DNA of 47,750 bases from Magnetococcales bacterium (GTDB lineage: Bacteria > Pseudomonadota > Magnetococcia > Magnetococcales > JADFXB01), in the NCBI GenBank assembly GCA_015233935.1, contig JADFXB010000017.1, forward strand, positions 1 through 47,750, read 5' to 3'. Each line of letters begins with the position of its first letter. The stretch's first letter is position 1. Below, piece by piece: positions 29,473 to 37,876 of this stretch. Made by a program: the position numbers and the translations under genes. Below the pieces are notes generated by a model, which ran no database searches, had not been told where the DNA came from, and saw only the letters and a list, made by a program, of their open reading frames with translations.

Positions 29473-32400
29473 TTACGCTGGTTGGGTCTTTAGCACATAG
29501 GCGGTCAATGCCTTGTGAATGGGAATGAAATCACCCCGCATGGTCATCACCACATGAATTGCCTCGTTAAAATGCTGATCCCGTATGAGATTATGCAATT
29601 TCAAGGTCTGCGCCTTCATGGTGGGAAACAGGGTGTTGGCCATGCTTCCCTTCAACACATGGGATTTGGCACGGGCCGATTCATAACGCTCACCCCGCAA
29701 ATCATCCTCCAAACTCTCCATCAATTGAGGAATTTGGGTAACAATCAATTCCGCCACCTCCGAATAGGCATCCTGGGGCAGGCCAATGGATTCCATGGCC
29801 GCATCCACATCCACCGTAATTGTGGACTCTGCCTTTGCTTGCGTGGTGGAAGAGGAGGGAGCAGTCTTCCGACGCAATAAATAATTCTGCAACTTGGCCT
29901 GCAACTCAGCCATGTTGATGGGCTTGCTCTGATGATCGTCCATGCCCACTTCCAGACAATATTTGCGACTGTCTTCCGTGGCGTCCGCTGTCAAGGCCAC
30001 AATCGGGGTGTGGGAACGACCCAACTCTTGCTCCAACGCACGCAAATGACGGGTGGTCTGATAGCCATCCATCCCCGGCATTTGACAATCCATGAAAACC
30101 AGATGGTAGCCCTTCTCGCGAAACTTGCGAATGGCCTCATCCCCACTGGCGGCACCCGTCACCTTGTTGGAATCACATCCCAGACGGGCCAACATCAATT
30201 GCGCCAACTTAAGATTGGTGGGTTGATCATCCACCACCAAAATATCAGCCATATTCAGTTGAACCTCTTTGGGTTCCTCTGGTTCTGCAATGGTGGCCAC
30301 CAGGGGGGCAGACTCTTTTTTCTGGCTTACGCTCAGCAGTCGCAACAAGGCACCATAAAGACGGTCCACCGAAAATGGTTTTTTCAAACAAACCGCTGCA
30401 CCCGGCAACCCCGCCGCTTGATCCAATGCCTGATCCAAGCGGTCGCTCAACAAGAGATAACCGGCAAATGGACAAGTCAACTCCAACATGGCCAAATCTT
30501 CACGCCCATCCTGGCCCGATTTCTGGTTATAAATCACCAGTTGATAAGGGGCCTTTTTCATGGCTGCCTGCTCCAGAATGACACGGGCAGCCGAAGTCTG
30601 GGCCACATGACCAAAATTGGAACCCCAACTGGCCAAAGCATTCTCCAGCATGGTCAATTGCAACCCGCTGCTACCTACCACCAAAATACGCAAATTTTTG
30701 GGACCATCCACTGGATTGAGCAGTTTTTGACCATTCTGATATTTCAGGAAAACGCTGAAATAAAAGATACTGCCGGTGTTGGAGTAGGGGTTTTCATCCA
30801 CGCCAATTTCACCACCCATCATCTCCACCAGGCGGCGACAAATGGACAGTCCGATTCCCACTCCGCCATATTTGCGACTGTTGGAATGATCTGCCTGGGA
30901 GAAAATGCCAAAAATCCGTCCCCGATCCTCTTCCGAGATGCCAATACCCGAATCCCGCACCTCAAACATGAGTTCAGCCGTGCCATCATCCCGTTTGTGG
31001 ATGATGCCGCCATGAATTTCCACCATGCCGCCGGTTTCACTAAACTTGATGGAGTTGCCAATCAAGCTGCTGAAAATTTGCCGCAGACGGTTGGGATCGC
31101 CCCGCATGGCGGTGGGAATGCCGGTGGGCAAAAAGGCGGTCAGTTCTATCCCCTTGGCGTGGGCCTGGGGGGCAAAGTTGGCGGCTACCCCGTCCACCAG
31201 TTCACGCAAATCAAAATCCACCTCATCCAGCTCAAAGTTGCCGGTTTCAATACGGGCCATGTCCAGAATGTCGCTCAACAGAGAGAGCAAAGAGGTGCTG
31301 GCACTCAAGGCAAATTGTACATACTCCTGTTGCTGGGGAGTGAGGGGGGTGGTCTGGATCAACTCCAGCATGCCCATGCTTTGATTGAGCGGGGTGCGCA
31401 ATTCATGGCTCATCAGCGACAAAAATTCACTCCGGGATTTTTCCCCTGCCTGCGCCTGATGCAAGGCCTCCTCCAACTCGGAGGTGCGTACCATGACTTG
31501 CCGTTCCAAGGTCTCTGCCATTACCCGACTGTAGGTATGGGCACTGGCCAGTCGCTGTACCAACTGCTGGAAAGCGTGAATGAGTCTGTCCAAGTCATCG
31601 CTTTGTTCTGCCTTGGACAGAGGGACAATCTCTTTGCTCAACTGGGCGATGCCCTCTTCGGTGGCTTCCGAATATTCGGCCAGTTGGGTCAACTGGCGAA
31701 TGGGACGGGTCATGCGGGTGGAAGCCAATGCAATCAGCAGGCTAAGAGAGAGGGTGGTCAACAAGACAATCATCCACATGGACTGACCATATTGTCCCAC
31801 TACTCCTTTGACCGGTGCGGTAGAAAATTCCCCCAGAAGAATCAAACTATTCTTCTCCGCCCCCTGGGAGAGGGGAACTCTTCTGGCCTGAACCAAGGTT
31901 TGCCGGGGGGTATTGAGCACCAGAGAAAGGGGATCGGTAGTCCCTCTTTTTTCTTGGTTGCCTAACAGAGCGGTCATGCCGGGAAATCTCTCCTCCACTC
32001 CTTGTCCGGTGGGCAAAATGGTGTCGCTGGCATGAAAATAGAGAAAAGATTGCCCATTCTGGGAAAGATAGATTCCTTCCATGGGTGGGGCCACCCTGAG
32101 ACCCTGGGTCCACTGGGCAAAGTCACTGCTGATCGTCAACCAACCCAATACCTGACCATTTTGATCCCGGACCTGGACGGCGGCTTGCAATCGGGGTTCT
32201 TTGTCCACCCCCTGGAGGGTGATGGCGACTTGTTGACCCTCTGGCCGGGGTTGGGGTGGGGTGGTGCAACAAAGTTCCTGTTTGCCGCCAGATCCGGCCT
32301 TTACCCCTGCCAGCAAGTGTTGATCCCGCCACAGCAGGATCGTATCCTCCCTGGATGCCATGAGCCAGCGTACCATCTCCTGCCATTGCGCCAGCAGAAT

Positions 32401-32667
32401 TGGGTCGGAACTCCCGCTGGTCAGCAGGTGACGGGTGGTTGACGATGTGGCAAGCAGGGTGGCATAACGGGAGAGAGAGTCAAATTTTTGTTGAAATTCC
32501 CCGGCGATTTCCTGTAATCGCTGGTGGTTTTCGTCAATGTATTGATGATAGGCCAGTTGCTTGTAGTGGGTCAGGCCCAATAGGGCAACCCCTGCCATGC
32601 CCAACAGCATGCAAAAAAAGGCCAGTAAGGCAATTTTATTGGGTAGGGTTAACCGCATGGGTTCCAT
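29473..32667 (-). CDS. Hybrid sensor histidine kinase with pseudo-receiver, receiver and HPt domains
   Basis: This 1064-residue membrane kinase has TM1 (about 12-32), a periplasmic sensor (about 35-285), TM2 (about 295-315) and HAMP. HisKA carries the phospho-His near residue 421 (SLMSHELRTPLNQ), and the HATPase has GNSIKFSE, DSGIGISE and the G2 loop KYGGVGIGLSICRRL. A first receiver-like domain (from RILVVGSSG) lacks the phospho-Asp: the site reads VIYNQKSGQDG. A second, complete receiver has LVFMDCQMPGMDG (D near 857), and a C-terminal HPt has KSHVLKGSM (H near 1002). It is a phosphorelay within one polypeptide. The ligand is unknown and no cognate output regulator is adjacent. Confidence 0.92.
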   Translation of the reverse strand: MEPMRLTLPNKIALLAFFCMLLGMAGVALLGLTHYKQLAYHQYIDENHQRLQEIAGEFQQKFDSLSRYATLLATSSTTRHLLTSGSSDPILLAQWQEMVRWLMASREDTILLWRDQHLLAGVKAGSGGKQELCCTTPPQPRPEGQQVAITLQGVDKEPRLQAAVQVRDQNGQVLGWLTISSDFAQWTQGLRVAPPMEGIYLSQNGQSFLYFHASDTILPTGQGVEERFPGMTALLGNQEKRGTTDPLSLVLNTPRQTLVQARRVPLSQGAEKNSLILLGEFSTAPVKGVVGQYGQSMWMIVLLTTLSLSLLIALASTRMTRPIRQLTQLAEYSEATEEGIAQLSKEIVPLSKAEQSDDLDRLIHAFQQLVQRLASAHTYSRVMAETLERQVMVRTSELEEALHQAQAGEKSRSEFLSLMSHELRTPLNQSMGMLELIQTTPLTPQQQEYVQFALSASTSLLSLLSDILDMARIETGNFELDEVDFDLRELVDGVAANFAPQAHAKGIELTAFLPTGIPTAMRGDPNRLRQIFSSLIGNSIKFSETGGMVEIHGGIIHKRDDGTAELMFEVRDSGIGISEEDRGRIFGIFSQADHSNSRKYGGVGIGLSICRRLVEMMGGEIGVDENPYSNTGSIFYFSVFLKYQNGQKLLNPVDGPKNLRILVVGSSGLQLTMLENALASWGSNFGHVAQTSAARVILEQAAMKKAPYQLVIYNQKSGQDGREDLAMLELTCPFAGYLLLSDRLDQALDQAAGLPGAAVCLKKPFSVDRLYGALLRLLSVSQKKESAPLVATIAEPEEPKEVQLNMADILVVDDQPTNLKLAQLMLARLGCDSNKVTGAASGDEAIRKFREKGYHLVFMDCQMPGMDGYQTTRHLRALEQELGRSHTPIVALTADATEDSRKYCLEVGMDDHQSKPINMAELQAKLQNYLLRRKTAPSSSTTQAKAESTITVDVDAAMESIGLPQDAYSEVAELIVTQIPQLMESLEDDLRGERYESARAKSHVLKGSMANTLFPTMKAQTLKLHNLIRDQHFNEAIHVVMTMRGDFIPIHKALTAYVLKTQPA

Positions 32668-32793
32668 CCTGATGGTTCATGAAGGCATTCCAGGGTGATG
32701 ATGTTGGGAAAAAATGGATCATCCTGGTAGAATCATAAAGCATGATATATGCCAATATTATAGGGGATGCATTTTGCCAGGAAAGGGATAGTC

Positions 32794-34119
32794 ATGGCCG
32801 CAACGCTGTTTCCGGTTGAAAAGGAGAAAATTCCGCTGGCAGATCGCATGCGTCCCACTGTTTTGGATGAGGTGGTGGGGCAGGAGCATTTGACCGGCGA
32901 GGGCAAGTTGCTGCGGCAGGCATTGGCGGCAGACCGGCTGCCTTCCATGGTTTTTTGGGGACCTCCCGGTAGCGGCAAGACCACCCTGGCCCGCATCATC
33001 GCCCGCCATACCAGCCATCCGTTTGAATCTTTGTCGGCGGTATTGGATGGGGTCAAGGAGGTGCGGGCGGTGGTGGAACGCGCCCGCCACAGTCACACCC
33101 ATGCAACCATCCTGTTTGTGGATGAAATTCATCGCTTCAACCGCAGCCAGCAGGATGCCTTTTTACCCTTCGTGGAGGAGGGGACCATCATTCTGATTGG
33201 GGCCACCACGGAAAATCCTTCCTTTGAACTGGTGGGTGCCTTGCTCTCCCGCTGCCGGGTGGCGGTCTTGCACCCCCTCACTGGCCAACATGTGCTGCAA
33301 TTATTGCAACGGGCGGTGCAGGATGAAAAACAGGGGTTTGGCAGCCTGTCTCTCCAATTGAGCGAAGAACTCTTGCCCGCCATCGCCCAACAGGCGGAAG
33401 GAGACGCCCGTTATGCCCTCAATTTATTGGAAACCTTTGTCCAGTTGAACCCCGCCGCCATCCAAAACGGCGAAACCCTTACCCTCACCATGTTGCAGGA
33501 GACCTTGCAACGGCGGGCCGGCAATTATGACAAGTCGGGGGATGCCCACTTCAACCTTATCTCGGCCCTGCACAAATCCTTACGGGGATCCGATGTGGAT
33601 GCCGCCCTCTATTGGTTGGCCCGCATGTTGACCGGGGGAGAGGATGGACTTTACATCGCCCGTCGCCTGGTTCGTTTTGCCTCCGAGGATATCGGCAACG
33701 CCGATCCCCAAGCGTTGACAATCGCCTTGGCAGCCAGGGACAGCTACCATTTTCTGGGCAGCCCGGAAGGGGAGTTGGCCTTGGCCCAGGCGGTGGTCTA
33801 TCTGGCCACCGCACCCAAGAGCAACGCGCTTTATGTGGCTTATCAAAAGGTCCGTCAGGTAGCAGCCTCCTCCACCAGTCTTGCTCCTCCCATGCATATT
33901 CTCAATGCGCCTACCCGATTGATGAAAGATTTGGGCTACGGCCAGGGCTACCGCTATCCCCACGACCATGAAAACGCCTTTGTCGCCGCTGAATATTTGC
34001 CGGAATCTCTGCTGGGACAAACTTTTTATCAACCAGTGGAGCGGGGGTTTGAGCGGGAAATTGGCAAGCGCATGGCCTATTGGCAGAGGTTGAAACAGCG
34101 TCATCTTGCCAAGAAATAA
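32794..34119 (+). CDS. rarA: Replication-associated recombination protein A (RarA/MgsA)
   Basis: This 441-residue AAA+ ATPase of the clamp-loader type acts at stalled replication forks. It has LADRMRPTVLDEVVGQEHL, Walker A GPPGSGKTTLAR, Walker B ILFVDEIHRFNRSQQD, sensor 1 GATTENPSFE and the RarA-specific C-terminal MLTGGEDGLYIARRLVRFAS followed by EDIGNADP. The ATG at 32794 is preferred, with AGGAAAGGG upstream; the frame is open to 32767. It is divergent from the hybrid kinase gene and is followed by a FliB-like gene. Confidence 0.96.
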   Translation: MAATLFPVEKEKIPLADRMRPTVLDEVVGQEHLTGEGKLLRQALAADRLPSMVFWGPPGSGKTTLARIIARHTSHPFESLSAVLDGVKEVRAVVERARHSHTHATILFVDEIHRFNRSQQDAFLPFVEEGTIILIGATTENPSFELVGALLSRCRVAVLHPLTGQHVLQLLQRAVQDEKQGFGSLSLQLSEELLPAIAQQAEGDARYALNLLETFVQLNPAAIQNGETLTLTMLQETLQRRAGNYDKSGDAHFNLISALHKSLRGSDVDAALYWLARMLTGGEDGLYIARRLVRFASEDIGNADPQALTIALAARDSYHFLGSPEGELALAQAVVYLATAPKSNALYVAYQKVRQVAASSTSLAPPMHILNAPTRLMKDLGYGQGYRYPHDHENAFVAAEYLPESLLGQTFYQPVERGFEREIGKRMAYWQRLKQRHLAKK

Positions 34120-34208
34120 ATGAAATAACTGAAAAAAGGCTTGTTGTCTGGTCAAAGTGGGGGCATCATGGCCCCCTTGGAAGCAACAGCGGCATACTAT
34201 GGACGGCT

Positions 34209-35441
34209 ATGGCCACCTTTGTCTTGAATTATATGAACCGGTTTGTCTGCCTGGGCGGGGTGTGCCCTGATATTTGTTGCAGGGATTGGCCGGTTCATCT
34301 CTCGCGGCAGGATTTGGATATTCTCCTGGCTGCCGTCAGGCAGGATGAAGCCGGACGTGGGGATATCCTTGGCCATATCCTGGTAGACGCCATGGCGGAA
34401 CACCGGCAGTTTACCGGTCGTATTCGTTGGAATGAAGCCAACGAATGCCCCTTTCTGGATGGACAACGTTTATGTGATCTATATAAACGTCTGGGGGGTA
34501 TCGCTCAACCGGCGGTGTGCTCCCTCTTTCCCAGAAGTTTTGTCAAATGGGGGGAGCGGTTGGAGTTAAGCGGGGCCATGTCCTGCCCAGAGGTGGTGCG
34601 TCTGTTGTTGGACTCGGACGATCCCCTGATTTGGCAGGCCAGGCCCGACATCACCCATCATCCCCGCATGCCTCCCCAGGATCCATGTGGTGGAAGGGAG
34701 CAAAGCCCCTGGTGTCAGCAAGCCATGCGGGTGCGCAATATGCTTTGCCACTTTATCACCCAGACCACCTATCCTTTGGCCAGTCGCCTCTTTTTTTGTG
34801 GCCTGTTCGCCCAGCAGACTTTCCCCGATTTTGTAAGTGACGGGTCTTCCCCTGCGGCAGAAAACCAATTGCAGCAAGCCTTGCAGCAGTTGGGGGATGC
34901 CAGCATACCTGCCATCCTTCACCAGCATTGGTCCTCGATTCCCGTTTCGCTGCCTCTTGCCCAGGCTATCATCGATGCCATCGCCGATTATGGTGCTGGA
35001 TCAGGGGAGATCAATAATCCCTTTTTTGGACGATTGATTCAGGAGGTGATGACCGGATACGGCAGCACCCATGCAGCAGCCATCCACGAGACCATGAGCT
35101 TGCGTCTTTACGCATTGACTCCGGCTTCCCGCCAGTGGCTGGATCAATCCTTCGACCGTTTTGCCCACCATTTTCTCTTGCAGGAGTCCATCCTCCACTA
35201 CAGGGATGTCCCCTCCTATGTGCGACGCCTGGTGGTGGCGGTCATGGTTTGCCGTTTTTTGTTTTTTGGTATGCTGGGACAGGTGGAGAGTACCTTGTCC
35301 CAGGAGGAACAATTGATCAAGGTGCGGCAAACCTTGATGACCGTCTTTTTTCGCTTCTCCAAATCATTCAGTCACTACCGTCTGGACCTTTCCCAGTTGG
35401 ACGATTTGCCAAAGTTGTTGATGTTTTTGCGGCTATGGTAG
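34209..35441 (+). CDS. FliB-like flagellin lysine-N-methylase family protein
   Basis: This 410-residue protein has the FliB cysteine pattern near the N-terminus: FVCLGGVCPDICCRDWPVHL (residues about 10-30), then NECPFLDGQRLCDLYKRLGG and AVCSLFPRSFVKWG, then LSGAMSCPEVVRLLL. FliB methylates lysines on flagellin in Salmonella, and the cysteines are thought to hold a metal cluster. I use the ATG at 34209; the longer frame from 34080 overlaps rarA. Only a weak ribosome site is visible. No flagellin gene is close, so the substrate is not given by context; FliK- and FlhB-like genes occur 14 kb away. Confidence 0.82.
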   Translation: MATFVLNYMNRFVCLGGVCPDICCRDWPVHLSRQDLDILLAAVRQDEAGRGDILGHILVDAMAEHRQFTGRIRWNEANECPFLDGQRLCDLYKRLGGIAQPAVCSLFPRSFVKWGERLELSGAMSCPEVVRLLLDSDDPLIWQARPDITHHPRMPPQDPCGGREQSPWCQQAMRVRNMLCHFITQTTYPLASRLFFCGLFAQQTFPDFVSDGSSPAAENQLQQALQQLGDASIPAILHQHWSSIPVSLPLAQAIIDAIADYGAGSGEINNPFFGRLIQEVMTGYGSTHAAAIHETMSLRLYALTPASRQWLDQSFDRFAHHFLLQESILHYRDVPSYVRRLVVAVMVCRFLFFGMLGQVESTLSQEEQLIKVRQTLMTVFFRFSKSFSHYRLDLSQLDDLPKLLMFLRLW

Positions 35442-35486
35442 TACTATCCCCTTTCATCTCTTTACATCATTCACAAGGAGAGCCTC

Positions 35487-35732
35487 ATGACCCCACTGGA
35501 CATTGCCAACCTAATCATTGCGGCCTTGGATCAGGTTGTTGTAAACAATTATGACCCCGTTGAATATACCTATAATCACACCGGTTCCTTTGATATTGCC
35601 CTCTTTGGCCAGGTAACCAAGATATTGATTGCTCATTATCAAGCTAAGGGTTGGAAAAATGTGGAAATTGGTCGCGTGACCATGCGGGATGGTCAATCCT
35701 TTATAGCCTTTCATCTTGTGCCCCAAACTTGA
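35487..35732 (+). CDS. Small protein of unknown function (81 aa)
   Basis: The 81-residue product (MTPLDIANLIIAALDQVVVN at the start) is mixed alpha/beta without membrane helices or cysteines and matches no family I know. AAGGAGAG lies eight bases upstream of the ATG, a strong ribosome site, and codon use looks like its neighbours. It stands 45 bases after the FliB-like gene, so a shared transcript is possible. A small enzyme-like or binding fold is suggested by the strand-rich middle and end (NVEIGRVTMRDGQSFIAFHL), but this is a guess. Confidence 0.65.
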   Translation: MTPLDIANLIIAALDQVVVNNYDPVEYTYNHTGSFDIALFGQVTKILIAHYQAKGWKNVEIGRVTMRDGQSFIAFHLVPQT

Positions 35733-35831
35733 CAAGGGGATAGCAAGTATGGTCCAGTAAAAAAAGACGATGAGGCAAATCATCGCAAGTATGGATATCT
35801 TAACGTATTGGGCAATTGAAAAGGTGTAGCA

Positions 35832-36287
35832 ATGAATGTGTCTTACTTGGAAGGAATCTCTCTGTTTAGCTCCCTATCACTGGCAGAGAGGGAACTCTTG
35901 TGTCAGGTTGCCCACTCTTTCCTGCAGGTTGAGGAGGGGGAAAAGGTGATTCGGGAAGGGGAAGCGGGCGGTGCCTTGTTTGTCATCTTACAAGGTTCCG
36001 CTACGGTCACCAAAGGCAAGGAGGGGGAAGAGACGGTTCTGGCCCGTTTAGCCCAGGGGGACAGCTTTGGCGAAATGTCTTTCCTCACCAAAAAAACCCG
36101 CTCCACCAACGTGGTGGTGGATGAACCCAGCCTGATCCTCAAAATGGATGAACGCCTCTTCGATAATCTGAATCCGCTCATTTGCAACAAGATCAAGGAT
36201 CATATCATCGACCTGCTGGTCCAACGCTTGGACAAGATGAATCAAACCTTGGCCATGTTGGTTCGTTATGCTCCCAAACACGGATAA
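35832..36287 (+). CDS. Cyclic nucleotide-binding domain protein
   Basis: This 151-residue protein is essentially one cNMP-binding domain: SLFSSLSLAERELLCQVAHS, the beta-roll with IREGEAGGALFVILQGSATV, and the phosphate-binding cassette GDSFGEMSFLTKKTRSTNVV. Gly-Glu and Arg are in the usual places. A terminal helix follows, with no HTH or enzymatic domain. It may sense cAMP or c-di-GMP-like nucleotides and act by protein contact. AAAAGGTG lies a few bases upstream of the ATG. Confidence 0.85.
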   Translation: MNVSYLEGISLFSSLSLAERELLCQVAHSFLQVEEGEKVIREGEAGGALFVILQGSATVTKGKEGEETVLARLAQGDSFGEMSFLTKKTRSTNVVVDEPSLILKMDERLFDNLNPLICNKIKDHIIDLLVQRLDKMNQTLAMLVRYAPKHG

Positions 36288-36395
36288 AGGGCCACAGAGA
36301 AAATTCTTTGTCGGGGTACATTTTTCCCTTTTCCTCTACGTTCATTTTGCCGTTCAACTAGGGTAAGAGAGCCGGGTTAAGAACTGGCTTTCTAA

Positions 36396-36435
36396 CAGCG
36401 ACACCTCATGGGAGGGGCAAGAAATGGTGTCGCTG
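36396..36435. repeat. 10-bp inverted repeat upstream of the 59-codon ORF
   Basis: CAGCGACACC and GGTGTCGCTG are perfect complements 20 bases apart, about 55 bases before the small ORF at 36491. The loop includes GGGAGGGG. It could fold in the leader RNA or serve as an operator. There is no T tract, so it is not a standard terminator. Confidence 0.55.
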
Positions 36436-36490
36436 GGATCGGAAAAGGATTTCCGAAAAGAACGATAAAATCTGAACACGGAGGTGTGCC

Positions 36491-36670
36491 ATGTTGAACT
36501 ACGCTTCATTGTTTATTATGAATTTGCAACTCAATGTTCAGGCGCAACTTTGGCCTGTCTCTGAACAGCGTCATCGCAAAATTCGCGAAATGGGGCAGAT
36601 GGTGATGAATCGCGTCCCGGCTATTCGCAATGCAGATTGGAACCTGGCGAAAAAAGAGGCTATCCGCTGA
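36491..36670 (+). CDS. Small basic protein (59 aa), unknown
   Basis: A strong ribosome site (GGAGGT, six bases before the ATG) precedes 59 codons. The start is MLNYASLFIMNLQLNVQAQL; the C-terminal half is basic (RHRKIREMG, then NRVPAIRNADWNLAKK). The first 20 residues are hydrophobic to amphipathic. The gene is followed by its own terminator and preceded by a 10-bp inverted repeat. I do not recognise it; a regulatory or membrane-associated microprotein is possible. Confidence 0.6.
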   Translation: MLNYASLFIMNLQLNVQAQLWPVSEQRHRKIREMGQMVMNRVPAIRNADWNLAKKEAIR

Positions 36671-36702
36671 TTGTAAACCGGTTCCTTACTGGCATCGTTA
36701 AA

Positions 36703-36746
36703 AAACAAAAAGCCCCCATGATCCGAAGGTCATGGGGGCTTTTTGT
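36703..36746. terminator. Strong terminator, usable on both strands
   Basis: AGCCCCCATG and CATGGGGGCT form a 10-bp stem around ATCCGAAGGT, with A tracts on the left and TTTTT on the right. It sits between the 59-codon ORF and the convergent minus-strand gene ending at 36757, so it probably serves both. Confidence 0.9.
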
Positions 36747-36756
36747 TGGATGAAAA

Positions 36757-37605
36757 TCAGTGCTCGCACATGGAGGGCTGGTAACGATCCTCCAGGGATT
36801 GATAATAAGCTTGGCAGGCTTGGGCATCGTAACCCACGGTGGGGCAACGCAGTTTGCCTTGTTCGATCATATAACGGGCCTGGGCCAGGCGATTCAGGCA
36901 GTTTTCCTTCCAACGGCAGGCCATGTATTGATTCATCTCGGCCCCTGGCTGGCGGGGAGGAGCACCACAGGAAAGAACGTTGTCGGAGGAAGAGCTTTCC
37001 TTGCTGGTCTCTTTCTTTTCAGGGGCAGGAGCGGGAGCAGGGGCAGGAGCAGCGGCCACCACCACGCTTTTCTTCTCAGCCGGGGGTGCAGGAGCAACCG
37101 GGGCAGGAGCAGGAGCCGCCATGGGGGTCTCCTTGATCACCACGGGAGCAGGCGCAGGAGCCAGAGCAGGTGCGGGAGCTATTTTTGCTGGTTCCGGCTT
37201 GGGAGGTTCCACTTTCGCCACTTCCGGTTTGGCAGGAATTGCCACGGCAGTCTTGGCAGGAACCGGTGGTTCAGCCTTTGCAGGGACGGGAGGTTCCGCT
37301 TTGGCGGGAACGGGAGGCTCAACCTTGGCAGGAGCTGCTTTGGCAGGCTCAGCCTTGGCGGCGGCAACCGGTTTGACAGCAGGGGTCTCTTGGGGCTTGC
37401 CGGTTTCTTTTGATGCCGGAACCTCATTCAGGCGATGAACAGCGTCACTGGCCTCCCTGGCCAAGGCCAACCACTGCTCATAGCTGGTAGGTACTTTGGT
37501 CCCTGATGCAAAGAGGGTCAAAAGGTAGGCGAAGATGACGCCCACACTGATTCCCACCACATAAGGCCCAAAAGAACGAAAAAACCATCTCCATGCCTCT
37601 AGCAT
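36757..37605 (-). CDS. Single-pass membrane protein with Pro/Ala/Lys-rich linker and Cys-containing C-terminal domain
   Basis: This 282-residue protein has one membrane helix near the N-terminus (about 12-33, PYVVGISVGVIFAYLLTLF), a short helical part, then about 130 residues of Pro/Ala/Lys/Val linker with exact 8-residue repeats (EPPVPAKA). A C-terminal domain of about 75 residues carries six cysteines (SCGAPP, ACRWKENCLNR, LRCPTV, ACQAYY, SMCEH). The linker resembles that of TonB or other periplasm-spanning proteins, and an even cysteine count suits disulfides in the periplasm. I do not know the family. It is divergent from the RSH gene and shares a terminator with the 59-codon ORF. Confidence 0.78.
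   Translation of the reverse strand: MLEAWRWFFRSFGPYVVGISVGVIFAYLLTLFASGTKVPTSYEQWLALAREASDAVHRLNEVPASKETGKPQETPAVKPVAAAKAEPAKAAPAKVEPPVPAKAEPPVPAKAEPPVPAKTAVAIPAKPEVAKVEPPKPEPAKIAPAPALAPAPAPVVIKETPMAAPAPAPVAPAPPAEKKSVVVAAAPAPAPAPAPEKKETSKESSSSDNVLSCGAPPRQPGAEMNQYMACRWKENCLNRLAQARYMIEQGKLRCPTVGYDAQACQAYYQSLEDRYQPSMCEH
37258..37330 (-). repeat. Short in-gene tandem repeat encoding EPPVPAKA
   Basis: About three near-identical 24-base units encode repeated EPPVPAKA within the membrane protein's linker, so the linker length could change by slipped replication or recombination. Confidence 0.6.
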
Positions 37606-37876
37606 ATTGTTCTCCCCTATTTCCAGAATCCATTGACCCCTTGATCGGGGACAAATTTGTCATCCAATCGTTACCAACATCCGGTGAACCTGCTTCTTGT
37701 CTTGAGCTATACCATCATACCATCGGGTTGCATACAAGTAAAACCGACTGCAATGGATTTTTTCTCTTTCCAGTAAAATTATTTTGTCCGACACATGGTC
37801 TTGTGAAAGAGGGGCAAGGCTTTTATCCTGATGGTAACGGTAAGAGATATATAATTTTTTTTCTACGGGGCGGGCA

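Noticed and set aside
29932-31965. 677-codon plus-strand frame opposite the hybrid kinase
   Set aside because: Shadow of the kinase gene: composition is His/Gln-rich, there is no motif and no ribosome site.
34153-34175. GGGGGCATCATGGCCCCC hairpin after rarA as a terminator
   Set aside because: The stem is short and is not followed by a T tract, so I left it out of the feature list.
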